Source: Pseudomonadota bacterium
Lineage (GTDB): Bacteria > Pseudomonadota > Alphaproteobacteria > Rhizobiales > Xanthobacteraceae
Assembly: GCA_023422775.1 (NCBI GenBank)
Contig: JAFAGM010000128.1
Coordinates: forward strand, 1-64,000
Direction of reading: 5' to 3'
DNA: 64,000 nucleotides
Positions 25,872 to 34,380 of this stretch are shown here, one piece after another; positions within the stretch are counted from its first letter, which is position 1, and every line of letters starts with the position of its first letter. The translations under genes were made by a program, and so were the position numbers. The notes beneath the pieces are model-generated. The model worked only from the letters and a program-made list of their open reading frames with translations. It did no database searches and was not told the DNA's origin.

Positions 25872-26237
25872 ATGGCAAAAACCGTCCTGATCGTGGAAGA
25901 CAACGAGCTCAACATGAAGCTCTTTCGCGACCTTCTGGAAGCGCATGGCTATCAGACGTCTGGCACCAGCAACGGTTTCGAGGCGCTCGACCTTGTCCGC
26001 AAGATGCGCCCGGATCTGATCCTGATGGATATCCAGCTTCCGCAAGTCTCCGGTCTCGAAGTGACGCGCTGGATCAAGGACGATCCGGAACTGCGCGCGA
26101 TACCGGTGGTCGCGGTCACGGCCTTTGCGATGAAGGGCGACGAGGAGCGCATCCGCGAAGGCGGCTGCGAGGCGTATTTGTCCAAACCAATTTCGGTCGG
26201 CAAGTTCATTGAAACGGTACGGCGTTTTATCGGGTAG
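25872..26237 (+). CDS. divK: Single-domain response regulator DivK
   Basis: DivK is the cell-cycle phospho-messenger that links the kinase/phosphatases PleC and DivJ to DivL-CckA-CtrA. The 121-residue receiver domain has the acidic pair in VEDNE (residues 9-11), the phospho-acceptor Asp in LILMDIQLP (about 53), the conserved Thr in VAVTAFA, and Lys in YLSKPIS. There is no output domain. pleD follows 12 bases downstream, the arrangement found in Caulobacter and rhizobia. Confidence 0.96.
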   Translation: MAKTVLIVEDNELNMKLFRDLLEAHGYQTSGTSNGFEALDLVRKMRPDLILMDIQLPQVSGLEVTRWIKDDPELRAIPVVAVTAFAMKGDEERIREGGCEAYLSKPISVGKFIETVRRFIG

Positions 26238-26249
26238 GGGTGAGTTTCG

Positions 26250-27623
26250 ATGTCTGCACGTATTCTTGTCGTCGATGACGTTCCGGCCAACGTCAAGTTG
26301 CTGGAAGCCCGTCTGTCGGCCGAATATTTCGACGTGCTGACCGCTTCCAATGGCGCCGAGGCGCTGGAAGTCTGCTCGCGCAACGAATGCGACATCATCC
26401 TGCTCGATGTCATGATGCCCGACATGGACGGCTTCGAGGTTTGCCGACGACTGAAGTCCAACCCGGCCACGCATTTCATTCCGGTGGTGATCATCACCGC
26501 GCTGGACAGTCCGGCCGACCGCGTCCGCGGGCTCGAAGCCGGCGCCGACGACTTTCTGACCAAGCCGGTATCCGACATCGTCCTGATCGCGCGCGTCCGT
26601 TCGCTGACGCGGCTGAAGATGATGACCGACGAATTGCGCATGCGCGCCATCACCTCGCTCGAAATCGGCATGGAGGCGCCCGAGCGCAGCGCCGTCGCCG
26701 ACAAGGGCCTCGGCGGCCGGATCCTGCTGGTCGACGACCGGCCCTCGTCCTACGAGCGGCTGGCGCCGATCCTTTCCGCCGAGCACACGGTCGATGTCGA
26801 AACCAACCCGGCGGAAGCCCTGTTTCACGCCGCCGACGGCAATTACGATCTGCTGATCGTCTCGCTCAGCCTGGATAATTACGACGGCTTGCGGCTGTGC
26901 AGCCAGGCGCGCTCGCTGGAGCGTACGCGCCAGGTGCCGATCCTCGCCATCTCGGATGCCGACAACAATGCACGGCTGCTGCGCGGCCTCGAGATCGGCG
27001 TCAACGATTACCTGCTGCGGCCGGTCGACAAGAACGAACTGCTGGCGCGCGTACGCACCCAGATCCGCAGGCGGCGCTACACCGATCATCTGCGCGACAA
27101 TGTGCAGAACTCGATCGAAATGGCCATCACCGACGCGCTGACCGGCCTGCATAACCGCCGCTACATGGAAACCCATCTGGCGACGCTCGCCGAGCAGGCT
27201 TCAAGCCGCGGCAAGCCGTTGGCGTTGATGATGCTCGACATCGACTACTTCAAGGCCATCAACGACACCTACGGCCACGACGCCGGCGACGACGTGCTGC
27301 GCGAGTTCGCGGTGCGCATCCGCAAGTCGATCCGCGGCATCGATCTCGCCTGCCGCTACGGCGGCGAGGAATTCGTGATCGTGATGCCGGAAACCGACCT
27401 CCACGTCGCCGGCATGGTCGCGGAGCGGCTGCGCCGCTCGATCGCCGGCGAAAGCTTTGCCGTCAGCAAGGGCGCCAAGCGCATCGAGGTCACGATCTCG
27501 ATCGGGCTGTCGACGCTCGACCGCAAGGGCGAGCCCGTCGCCGACGTGCTAAAGCGCGCCGACACGGCGCTGTACCGCGCCAAGAACGACGGGCGAAACC
27601 GGGTTGTTTCAGCGGCAGCATAG
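26250..27623 (+). CDS. pleD: Response regulator / diguanylate cyclase PleD
   Basis: PleD makes c-di-GMP after phosphorylation and dimerisation and drives polar development. The 457-residue protein has REC1 (1 to about 120) with phospho-Asp in ILLDVMMPD, and REC2 (about 152-270), where the acceptor region reads LLIVSLSLDN. That lacks the Asp, as expected for the dimerisation adaptor domain. The GGDEF domain (about 290-450) has an active-site GGEEF at about 371, preceded five residues earlier by RGID, the inhibitory RxxD I-site, so product inhibition should be intact. The gene shares an operon with divK. A GCGGCAGC/GCTGCCGC hairpin overlaps the stop. Confidence 0.96.
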   Translation: MSARILVVDDVPANVKLLEARLSAEYFDVLTASNGAEALEVCSRNECDIILLDVMMPDMDGFEVCRRLKSNPATHFIPVVIITALDSPADRVRGLEAGADDFLTKPVSDIVLIARVRSLTRLKMMTDELRMRAITSLEIGMEAPERSAVADKGLGGRILLVDDRPSSYERLAPILSAEHTVDVETNPAEALFHAADGNYDLLIVSLSLDNYDGLRLCSQARSLERTRQVPILAISDADNNARLLRGLEIGVNDYLLRPVDKNELLARVRTQIRRRRYTDHLRDNVQNSIEMAITDALTGLHNRRYMETHLATLAEQASSRGKPLALMMLDIDYFKAINDTYGHDAGDDVLREFAVRIRKSIRGIDLACRYGGEEFVIVMPETDLHVAGMVAERLRRSIAGESFAVSKGAKRIEVTISIGLSTLDRKGEPVADVLKRADTALYRAKNDGRNRVVSAAA

Positions 27624-27643
27624 CTGCCGCCACGCAGCCCGAT

Positions 27644-27742
27644 CGTCATACCCGCGAAGGCGGGTAGTACGCCGTGGCTTCTCGGTTTCCCAATTGACGT
27701 CTCTGGAATACTGGATCGTCCGCCTTCGCGGACGATGACAGT
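27644..27742. repeat. Palindromic repeat, family C, copy 1
   Basis: A 99-base unit: CGTCATACCCGCGAAGGCGGG at the left end, the inner segment TCTGGAATACTGGAT, and the right end CCGCCTTCGCGGACGATGACA. The second copy is at 31120-31226 and shares the GTACGCCG and CTCTGGAATACTGG blocks. Lies between pleD and the serine hydrolase gene. Confidence 0.85.
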
Positions 27743-27744
27743 CA

Positions 27745-28971
27745 TTATGTGGACGCGCTCGTTTCCACGCGGGCTTGCTTCACCGCGTCATACGCCAGCC
27801 GCTTGAACTCGAACGAGAACGGGTGAACGAAGGACATCTGGCGCTGCGCCATCATCACGCCGGCCATGTTGCGCTTCGGCGAGATCCACCATTGCGTGCC
27901 GGCGACGCCACCCCAGTAGAATTCGCCTGATGCGTCAGGATGGTCGAACTTCGACGGCGTTTGGATGATGCCGCCGGCAAGCCCGTGCACCTTGCCCGGC
28001 TGTTCGCCGAGCAAGGCGAAGCGGATCCATTGCCCATCCGGCAACTGGTTGGTCATCATCTGCGCGATGGTTTCCGGCTTGAGCAGGGTCGGCCCTCCCG
28101 GCAGCAGGCTTCGGATCAGCGCCACCATGTCAGGCATCGTTGACACCAGCCCGCCGCCGCCGTTCAGCCGCGCGATTGGCCGCAGATAGGCGCCGGGGAA
28201 GGGGGCGTTGTCGGTGCGGGTGAGGCCGGGCTTCATCGGCTCCATCAGGTCGGCGCCGGCGTAATAGGCGACCAGGCGCCCGTGATCCTTTTCCGGCACG
28301 ACGAAGCCGGTATCGACCATGCCGAGCGGATCGAGAATGCGCGCCTTGATGAACGTGTCGAAGCTCTGGCCGCCGATCACTTCGACCAGTCGCGCCACCA
28401 CGTCGATGGCGAGCGAATATTCCCACGACGTTCCCGGTTGATAGATCAGCGGCAGGTCGCCCAGCACGTCCACCATCTGCGCAAGCGTCGTCCGGGGATC
28501 GTGCACGCCGCGCTCGTTGAGCGCCTTGAAGATGACGGTGCCGGGATCGAAGAAGCCATAGCTGAGCCCGGAACTGTGGCTCAGAAGCTGGCGGATGGTG
28601 ATCGAGCTCTTCGTGGGCTCGGTGTCATCGAGCGAGGTCGCACCAGGACGCAAAACCCGTCGATTTCCAAGCTGCGGAATGAATTTCTCGATGGGGTCAT
28701 CGAGCTTCAGTCTGCCTTCTTCGGCCAGCAGCAACGCCGCGCAGGAGGTAATGAGCTTGGTATTGGAGAAGATGCGAAAGATGTGGTCGGTGCGCAGCGG
28801 CGTCTGTGCTTCCTTGTCGGCCCAGCCGACGCAGTTCACATCGACGAGATCGCGACCGACCATGACCGCCCAGGAAATGCCGGACAGCAGGTTGTTATCG
28901 ACGTAGCGCTGCATGGCAGTTTGTGCTGGTTTGAAGTCGTAACCCTTGGCGGTGACTGTCAGGTTTTCCAT
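27745..28971 (-). CDS. Serine hydrolase of the beta-lactamase (class C / EstB-like) family
   Basis: A 408-residue enzyme of the serine beta-lactamase fold (PF00144), most often an esterase or D-aminopeptidase in this size range. The nucleophile motif SNTK (S-x-x-K) is in FRIFSNTKLITSCAALLL (about residue 75), and the second motif is probably the YSL region in GTSWEYSLAIDVVARLVE. The HGxG-like third motif aligns with YWGGVAGTQWW. No signal peptide is evident, so it is probably cytoplasmic. I chose the ATG at 28971, preceded by GAGGGAGTGAAA. Flanked by repeats on both sides, monocistronic. Substrate not inferable. Confidence 0.83.
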   Translation of the reverse strand: MENLTVTAKGYDFKPAQTAMQRYVDNNLLSGISWAVMVGRDLVDVNCVGWADKEAQTPLRTDHIFRIFSNTKLITSCAALLLAEEGRLKLDDPIEKFIPQLGNRRVLRPGATSLDDTEPTKSSITIRQLLSHSSGLSYGFFDPGTVIFKALNERGVHDPRTTLAQMVDVLGDLPLIYQPGTSWEYSLAIDVVARLVEVIGGQSFDTFIKARILDPLGMVDTGFVVPEKDHGRLVAYYAGADLMEPMKPGLTRTDNAPFPGAYLRPIARLNGGGGLVSTMPDMVALIRSLLPGGPTLLKPETIAQMMTNQLPDGQWIRFALLGEQPGKVHGLAGGIIQTPSKFDHPDASGEFYWGGVAGTQWWISPKRNMAGVMMAQRQMSFVHPFSFEFKRLAYDAVKQARVETSAST

Positions 28972-29000
28972 TTTCACTCCCTCGTACGGCATGTTTCAGC

Positions 29001-29119
29001 GTCGTCCCGGCGAAGGCCGGGATCCATAACCACCAGCGCTAATTGTTGGATAAGGTAACTACCACATCGCCCAATTCAAAAGCCACGGCGTATGGGTCCC
29101 GGCGTTCGCCGGGACGACG
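29001..29119. repeat. Palindromic repeat, family D
   Basis: GTCGTCCCGGCGAA at the left and TTCGCCGGGACGAC at the right are perfect 14-base inverted ends around a less GC-rich centre. It lies between the serine hydrolase gene and the tetR-type gene. Confidence 0.8.
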
Positions 29120-29131
29120 GGAGAGAGTGGC

Positions 29132-29734
29132 TCAAGTAGCAGGTTTTGATCGCGGCTTCTTCGATGGACCACCATCCACCTTCACCCCCGCATTCCGCAA
29201 CAGCACCGTCGCGGCCTCCTTCGCCGCCCGTGCCATCGACGGATCATTGCGCACCAGATCCTGCGCGATCGAGCCGTCGACCAGCAGCGTGAGCTGGGTT
29301 GCCAGCGCTTCCGCCTCGGCGACGCCGAGTTGCACCAAGAGGTCGCGAAACCAGAGGCGGCGGCTTTCCTTGAATTCGACCGCGATTCTGCGCGCGGACT
29401 GGTCCTCGCAGCCGAGCTCGGCGACCGCGTTGACGAACGGGCAGCCGCGAAAATCCTCCGCTGAAAAGCGCCGCTCCAGCGAATCGAAGGTGCCGAGAAT
29501 CTGCTCGACCGGCGGTTTGTCGGAAGCGCGCGGGGCCACGAAGCGGCGAGCCAGATAGGCCGAGATCAGCGCGTCCTTGGACGGAAAATGATTGTAGAGC
29601 GTGCGCTTGCTGATGCCGATTTCGGCCGCGATGGTGTCGACACCCACAGCGCGGATCCCCTGCAGATAGAACAGCCTGTCTGCAGTTTCGAGAATCCGGT
29701 CCTTCATCGCCGGTTTGGCGGGCAGGGTAGCCAT
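29132..29734 (-). CDS. TetR/AcrR family transcriptional regulator
   Basis: A 200-residue repressor. The N-terminal TetR helix-turn-helix is residues ~12-58: RILETADRLFYLQGIRAVGVDTIAAEIGISKRTLYNHF. A ligand-binding/dimerisation C-domain follows with GCPFVNAVAELG, a motif of the group also carrying Cys near residue 100 (FRGCPF, CEDQ). It is divergent from an MFS transporter gene, with a perfect palindrome between them, the standard arrangement for a local repressor of an efflux gene. The ligand is unknown. Confidence 0.88.
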   Translation of the reverse strand: MATLPAKPAMKDRILETADRLFYLQGIRAVGVDTIAAEIGISKRTLYNHFPSKDALISAYLARRFVAPRASDKPPVEQILGTFDSLERRFSAEDFRGCPFVNAVAELGCEDQSARRIAVEFKESRRLWFRDLLVQLGVAEAEALATQLTLLVDGSIAQDLVRNDPSMARAAKEAATVLLRNAGVKVDGGPSKKPRSKPAT

Positions 29735-29787
29735 GCGCTGGCGGGATGTCCTTTTGCTTGACAGTTCGCTGCTCCTTATAGACTGAT

Positions 29788-29803
29788 TACACAGGTCTGT
29801 GTA
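29788..29803. promoter_or_regulatory. Palindromic operator between tetR-type gene and MFS gene
   Basis: TACACAG-GT-CTGTGTA has perfect 7-base arms around two central bases. It lies 54 bases from the TetR start and 66 bases from the MFS start. Size and position fit a TetR-dimer operator. A TTGACA at 29758-29763 may belong to the MFS promoter, but no well-spaced -10 is seen. Confidence 0.6.
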
Positions 29804-29868
29804 CCTATTTCAGGCATCGATTGCAGGACGCGGCTTTCGAATCGCGGCCGATCGGGAGAATAAAGCCA

Positions 29869-31101
29869 ATGGCACTGCTGCAAATCCTGCGCCCCACGTT
29901 GCCCATCCTGATCGGCGCCTCGATGTTGCTCACCCTGAGCATGGGCCTGCGGCAGAGTTTCGGTATCTTCATGCAGCCGCTGACGCATGACATCGGAATT
30001 TCGGTGTCGCAGTTCACGCTGGCGCTGGCGGTGCAGAACCTTGCCTGGGGGTTCCTGCAGCCGCTCGCCGGCGCCCTGACGGTGCGCTACGGCTTCCGTC
30101 CGATCATGATCGTGGGCTCGGTGATGTACATCGTGGGCCTGGTGCTGATGGCGACCGCGCACGGGATGATCCCGATCCTGATTGGCGCGGGTGTATTGAT
30201 TGGCGCCTCGCTGGCCTGCACGGCGAATGCGATTGCGATGTCAGTGTCGGCGCGCGCGGTGCCGGCCACCGTGCGCAGCACCGTGATGGGCATTGTCTCT
30301 GCGGCCGGATCGCTCGGCGCTTTGCTGGCTGCGCCGATCGGGCAGATGTTGAACGAGGGTTTTGGCTGGCGCATCGGCGTCGCCGGCTTTGTGATCCTGT
30401 CGCTGTTCATGCTGCCGGCGGCCTGGTATGCGGGCAGGGTTGACAAGGTTCCGCTGCCGCTCAAGGCCCCCGACGACATCGGCGACGCTTCGGCTGGAAC
30501 GGCAGCAAAGCTTGCCTTCGGCAACGCGTCGTTCGTGGTGATGACCTGCGCCTATTTCGTCTGCGGCATGCAGCTTGTGTTCCTGACCACGCATCTGCCG
30601 TCCTATCTGTTGATCTGCGGCCTCGATCCGATGCTGAGCGCGCAGACGCTCGGTATGATCGGCGGCTTCAACGTGCTGGGCAGCCTGTTCTTCGGCTGGG
30701 CCGGCCAGCGCTGGAACAAGCTGGCGCTGCTCGGGATGATCTACATCCTGCGCTCAATCGCGCTCGCCTGGTACTTCATGCTGCCGGCGACGCCGGCAAC
30801 CACGCTGCTGTTCGGGGCGATCATGGGCTTCCTCTGGATGGGCGTCGGTCCGCTGGTTGCGGGCGCGGTCGCCGAGATGTTCGGCCTGAAATGGCAGGCG
30901 ATGATCCAGGGCCTCGCCTTCATGAGCCACCAGATCGGCTCGTTCCTCGGTGCGTACGGAGGCGGGCTGATCTACGACCAGCTCGGCTCCTACACCATGG
31001 CGTGGCGCATCGGCGTCGCGCTGGGTCTGGCCGGCGGCATTATCCAGGTCGCGTTCGCGCTGATCCGGCCAAGCCGGCCGCCGCATCTGCAGACGGCGTA
31101 G
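29869..31101 (+). CDS. MFS transporter
   Basis: A 410-residue major facilitator with 12 predicted membrane segments, starting at the ATG 29869 (GGGAGAA upstream). The motif A-like loop between TM2 and TM3 is ALTVRYGFRPIMIVG. Segments such as LRQSFGIFMQPLTHDIGISVSQFTLALAVQNLAWG at the N-terminus are characteristic of the oxalate/formate-antiporter-like and monocarboxylate-like MFS groups. A central cytoplasmic loop lies around residues 190-215. Divergent from and presumably repressed by the TetR-type regulator. Substrate unknown. Confidence 0.88.
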   Translation: MALLQILRPTLPILIGASMLLTLSMGLRQSFGIFMQPLTHDIGISVSQFTLALAVQNLAWGFLQPLAGALTVRYGFRPIMIVGSVMYIVGLVLMATAHGMIPILIGAGVLIGASLACTANAIAMSVSARAVPATVRSTVMGIVSAAGSLGALLAAPIGQMLNEGFGWRIGVAGFVILSLFMLPAAWYAGRVDKVPLPLKAPDDIGDASAGTAAKLAFGNASFVVMTCAYFVCGMQLVFLTTHLPSYLLICGLDPMLSAQTLGMIGGFNVLGSLFFGWAGQRWNKLALLGMIYILRSIALAWYFMLPATPATTLLFGAIMGFLWMGVGPLVAGAVAEMFGLKWQAMIQGLAFMSHQIGSFLGAYGGGLIYDQLGSYTMAWRIGVALGLAGGIIQVAFALIRPSRPPHLQTA

Positions 31102-31119
31102 GGCATCGCCCCACCATCA

Positions 31120-31226
31120 GTCGTCATCACCCGCGAAGGCGGGTGATCCAGTACGCCGCGGCCTGTCGGCTCTATCACCAACGCCTCTGGAATACTGGGT
31201 CCCCCGCTTTCGCGGAGGACGACAGT
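31120..31226. repeat. Palindromic repeat, family C, copy 2
   Basis: The unit begins GTCGTCATCACCCGCGAAGG and ends CGCTTTCGCGGAGGACGACA, with the shared inner blocks AGTACGCCGCGG and CTCTGGAATACTGGGTC. Matches copy 1 at 27644-27742. Confidence 0.85.
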
Positions 31227-31255
31227 GGAAAGTGCAGCAGGCGTCACGGGCACCG

Positions 31256-31282
31256 ACAAAAACGGGGCCCGAAAGGGCCCCG
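31256..31282 (-). terminator. Rho-independent terminator of rpmG
   Basis: CGGGGCCC and GGGCCCCG form a perfect 8-base stem closing a GAAA tetraloop (31263-31282), followed on the minus strand by TTTTTG. It lies 30 bases past the rpmG stop. Confidence 0.88.
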
Positions 31283-31311
31283 CTCAAATCCGTCAGCCGT
31301 GAGCTTCCGAA

Positions 31312-31479
31312 TTACTTGATCTTCGATTCCTTGAACTCGACGTGCTTGCGCGCGACCGGGTCGTACTTCTTCTTGACCAGCTTGTCGGTCATGGTACGCG
31401 AGTTCTTCTTGGCGACGTAGTAGAAGCCGGTATCCGCCGTGGAAACGAGCTTGACCTTGATGGTGACCGCTTTGGCCAT
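31312..31479 (-). CDS. rpmG: 50S ribosomal protein L33
   Basis: A 55-residue basic ribosomal protein of the large subunit near the E site. It reads MAKAVTIKVKLVSTADTGFY and ends VEFKESKIK. It is the zinc-independent (C-minus) type: the CxxC pairs of zinc-binding L33 are absent. I chose the ATG at 31479, with AAAGG upstream; the open frame continues to 31569 but is not L33-like. Followed by a strong terminator. Confidence 0.97.
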   Translation of the reverse strand: MAKAVTIKVKLVSTADTGFYYVAKKNSRTMTDKLVKKKYDPVARKHVEFKESKIK

Positions 31480-31605
31480 GTTCAGAACCTTTGGATAGGG
31501 GGATATCAGGCGCCGGCCAAATCGGCCTGCATTTGCCGCGCAACCTAGCCTCGATCCGCCCAAAGTCAAGGTTTTCGGGGTCGAAACCGGTCCAATTCGC
31601 GGTGA

Positions 31606-32931
31606 TTAACCCTCAAAGAAGCGGTTTTTCGGCCTTGGCAGCCCCAAATTCTCCCGCAGTGTCCGGCCCTCGTACGCTTTGCGGAAAATCCCGCGCTTCT
31701 GCAGTTCCGGGACGACCTTGTCGACGAAATCGTCCAGTCCTGCGGGCAGGAACGGGAACATGATGTTGAAGCCGTCGCTGCCGCGGCTCATCAGCCATTC
31801 CTCCATCTGGTCGGCGATGGTTTTGGGCGTGCCGACAAAGGAGAGCCCGCCGTAACCGCCGACGCGCTGGGCGAGCTGGCGCACCGTGAGCTTGTCGCGA
31901 GCGGCAACATCGACCAGCCGCTGGCGGCCGCTCTTGCTGGCGTTGGTCTCGGGGATCGGCGGCAACTGGCCGTCGGGATCGAAACCCGAGGCATCGGTGC
32001 CGAGCTGCACCGAGAGCGAGGCGATGGCGCTGTCGTAATGCACCATGCTGTCGAGTTTCGCCCGTTTCTCTTTTGCCTCCTCGATGCTGTCACCCACCAC
32101 CACGAAGGCGCCGGGCAGTATCTTCAGATGCTCCGGGTTGCGACCGATCTTCTCCATGCGGCCCTTGATGTCCGCATAAAGCTTTTGTCCGTCGGCGAGC
32201 GAGCCGCCACCGGTGAACACTGCCTCTGCCGTTTCCGCGGCGAGCTGCTTGCCGTCCTCGGATGCACCGGCCTGCACGATCAGCGGCCATCCCTGGACGG
32301 GCCGGGCAATGTTGAGCGGTCCGTGCACGGAGAGATATTTTCCCTTGTGATTGAGCACGTGCATTTTCGCGGGATCGAAATAAAGCCCTTGCTCGACATC
32401 GCGCACGAAGGCGTCGTCGGCGAAGGAATCCCACAGGCCTGTCACCACGTCATAGAATTCGCGCGCCCGCTGGTAGCGCTCGGCATGCTCCATGTGGTCG
32501 TCGAGCCCGAAATTCAGCGCAGCATCTGGATTAGATGTGGTGACGATGTTCCACCCCGCGCGGCCGCCCGAGATGTGGTCGAGCGAAGCAAAACGCCGGG
32601 CAACATGGTAGGGCTCGTCGAACGTCGTCGATCCCGTCGCGATCAGGCCGATGTGCTCGGTGGCGCCGGCCAGCGCCGACAGCAGCGTGAACGGCTCGAA
32701 CGAGGTCACGGTATGGCTGCGCTTGAGCGCGTTGATGGGCATGTTCAGCACGGCCAGGTGATCGGCCATGAAGAAGGCGTCGAACTTGCCGGTCTCCAGT
32801 TTCTGGATCAGCTGCTTGATATGCGGGAAATTGAAGTTGGCATCGGGCCACGCGCCGGGATAGCGCCACGCGCCGGTGTGGATGGAGACCGGCCGCATGA
32901 ACGCGCCGAGCTTGAGTTGCCGCTGTGCCAT
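31606..32931 (-). CDS. LLM-class flavin-dependent monooxygenase (NtaA/SnaA/DszA/SoxA subfamily)
   Basis: A 441-residue TIM-barrel enzyme using reduced FMN from a separate reductase. Subfamily features: LGAFMRPVSIHTGAWRYPGA near the start, FDAFFMADHLAV, and the diagnostic SLDHISGGRAGWNIVTTSNPDAALNFG (about residue 130). Further on are PLIVQAGASEDGKQLAAETAEAVF and GFNIMFPFLPAGLDDFVDKVVPEL. Members oxidise nitrilotriacetate, dibenzothiophene sulfone and similar compounds; the substrate here is unknown. No partner flavin reductase gene is adjacent. Monocistronic. Confidence 0.88.
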   Translation of the reverse strand: MAQRQLKLGAFMRPVSIHTGAWRYPGAWPDANFNFPHIKQLIQKLETGKFDAFFMADHLAVLNMPINALKRSHTVTSFEPFTLLSALAGATEHIGLIATGSTTFDEPYHVARRFASLDHISGGRAGWNIVTTSNPDAALNFGLDDHMEHAERYQRAREFYDVVTGLWDSFADDAFVRDVEQGLYFDPAKMHVLNHKGKYLSVHGPLNIARPVQGWPLIVQAGASEDGKQLAAETAEAVFTGGGSLADGQKLYADIKGRMEKIGRNPEHLKILPGAFVVVGDSIEEAKEKRAKLDSMVHYDSAIASLSVQLGTDASGFDPDGQLPPIPETNASKSGRQRLVDVAARDKLTVRQLAQRVGGYGGLSFVGTPKTIADQMEEWLMSRGSDGFNIMFPFLPAGLDDFVDKVVPELQKRGIFRKAYEGRTLRENLGLPRPKNRFFEG

Positions 32932-33061
32932 TGCCCCGTTCCGTAGCTGTTATTGTTGGGGAACAGATAGGGAGGCGATCAGCGCAGCGCCATCAGGCGC
33001 CGTCGAGAAGAATGTTGCAAATTGAGGGACGTGCGGAGGATATTTGCCGTGGCGCCAACGC

Positions 33062-33147
33062 CGTCATTGCGAGCGGAGCGAAGCAATCCATAGCGCGGCA
33101 TAACCGATAGATGGATTGCTTCGTCGCTTTCGCTCCTCGCAATGACG
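33062..33147. repeat. Palindromic repeat, family B, copy 2
   Basis: CGTCATTGCGAGCGGAGCGA at the left and TTTCGCTCCTCGCAATGACG at the right, with the same inner arms (AAGCAATCCAT / ATGGATTGCTT) as copy 1 at 23961-24044. The centre (AGCGCGGCATAACCGATAG) differs from copy 1. Confidence 0.85.
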
Positions 33148-33163
33148 GGGACAGAGCCGTGGG

Positions 33164-33901
33164 TCAGGCCCCCAGCACGTCCTTCTGCATCTTGCCGCCG
33201 TAGAAATGAAAGAACGGCACCGGCGCGTCGTGGCGGAGCGGGCCGGTGGCCAGCCGGCGGTCGAGTTCGGCGAGCACGTTCTTGGTCATGGCGTGGGCGT
33301 CGGCGAGCGGCTGCGAGCCGATCTCGACCCATACCAGTTCGACCAGTTCGGCATCCGCGTGGATCACGCCTTCGACGCGATGGGCGATGCTGGAAGCATC
33401 CGCGGTGAAGAAGCGCGTATCGAAACGGCGGACGCGGCCGGGCGGAGTGATCGCGCGCGCGATCAGGAACAGGCTGGACGGATCGGGAAGAAGTCCCGCT
33501 TCGGAGAATGGTTGCCAGGCGCCTTCGAGCTTCACCGGCTTGTCGACCTTGCGGCCGAGGCAGAGGCCGGTTTCCTCGCAGGCCTCGCGGATGGCGGCGA
33601 CCGCGAGCGCACGCGCCCGGGAAGATGCGATCTTCGGACTGCCCTTGAGCAGGTTGGCTTCGAGTTCGCCGGAAATCGGCGCGGCGACGGGAACGCGGTT
33701 GTCTGTTTTGTCGACTCGGCCGCCGGGAAAGACATATTTGCCCGGCATGAACACGACCTTGTCGTGGCGCTTGCCGACCAGAACCTTCGGCTTGTAGCCG
33801 GAACGATCGATAAGGATCAGCGTCGCGGCGTCCTTCGGCCGGAAATAGGGGTGGTGATCGGCTTCTTTTTCTTCTTTTTCAGCGGTCGCAGCTTCAGTCA
33901 T
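33164..33901 (-). CDS. NUDIX hydrolase
   Basis: A 245-residue NUDIX enzyme that hydrolyses a nucleoside diphosphate linked to another moiety. The Nudix box is split by an insertion: FPGGRVDKTDNR precedes a ~35-residue loop before the helix ALAVAAIREACEETGLCLG, whose REACEETG carries the metal-binding glutamates. This long-insert layout resembles the NUDT19/CoA-type branch. The N-terminus is charged. The gene follows DUF983 on the same strand, in the topA-rnr-DUF983 cluster. Confidence 0.85.
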   Translation of the reverse strand: MTEAATAEKEEKEADHHPYFRPKDAATLILIDRSGYKPKVLVGKRHDKVVFMPGKYVFPGGRVDKTDNRVPVAAPISGELEANLLKGSPKIASSRARALAVAAIREACEETGLCLGRKVDKPVKLEGAWQPFSEAGLLPDPSSLFLIARAITPPGRVRRFDTRFFTADASSIAHRVEGVIHADAELVELVWVEIGSQPLADAHAMTKNVLAELDRRLATGPLRHDAPVPFFHFYGGKMQKDVLGA

Positions 33902-33939
33902 TCCATCCCCATGTTTGCTTGTTGTCGATCCCGGTTTAG

Positions 33940-34380
33940 CTAGACCGGCGGAATGTCGCCAGGGGCATTCTCGTCAAAGCCATGCATGCGTAACGCCCAT
34001 TGAAGGCCGACGACCGTACCCTTGACCGGCTGCAACAGCACCAGCGACATGAGGAACGTCACCGGCAGGTAGATCGCCAATTGCGCCCACACGGCCGGCG
34101 AGTAGTTGGTCTCGATCCACAGCGCCGCCGGTACCACGATGTGGCCGACGATGACGATCACCAGATAGGCCGGCAGGTCGTCGGCGCGGTGCGGCGTGAA
34201 ATCGAGCCCACAGACCGAGCAGTTGTCGGCGGTCTTCAGGAAGGCGCGAAACATCTTGCCTTCGCCGCAGCGCGGGCAGCGGCAGCGAAAGCCGCGCTTC
34301 ATCGCGGTCCAGAGGTCGCGCTTCTCGCCCTTGACGGCATCCCGGGTCCAGACTGTCGTCGCGGCGCTCACCGTTTCCAT
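33940..34380 (-). CDS. DUF983 family membrane protein
   Basis: A 146-residue protein with an N-terminal zinc-ribbon-like part (CRCPRCGEGKMF and CSVCGLDF) followed by two membrane helices (LVIVIVGHIVVPAALWI and LAIYLPVTFLMSLVLL). Family function is unknown. Its start overlaps the end of rnr by 13 bases, so the two are translationally coupled, a pairing common in alphaproteobacteria. Confidence 0.87.
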   Translation of the reverse strand: METVSAATTVWTRDAVKGEKRDLWTAMKRGFRCRCPRCGEGKMFRAFLKTADNCSVCGLDFTPHRADDLPAYLVIVIVGHIVVPAALWIETNYSPAVWAQLAIYLPVTFLMSLVLLQPVKGTVVGLQWALRMHGFDENAPGDIPPV

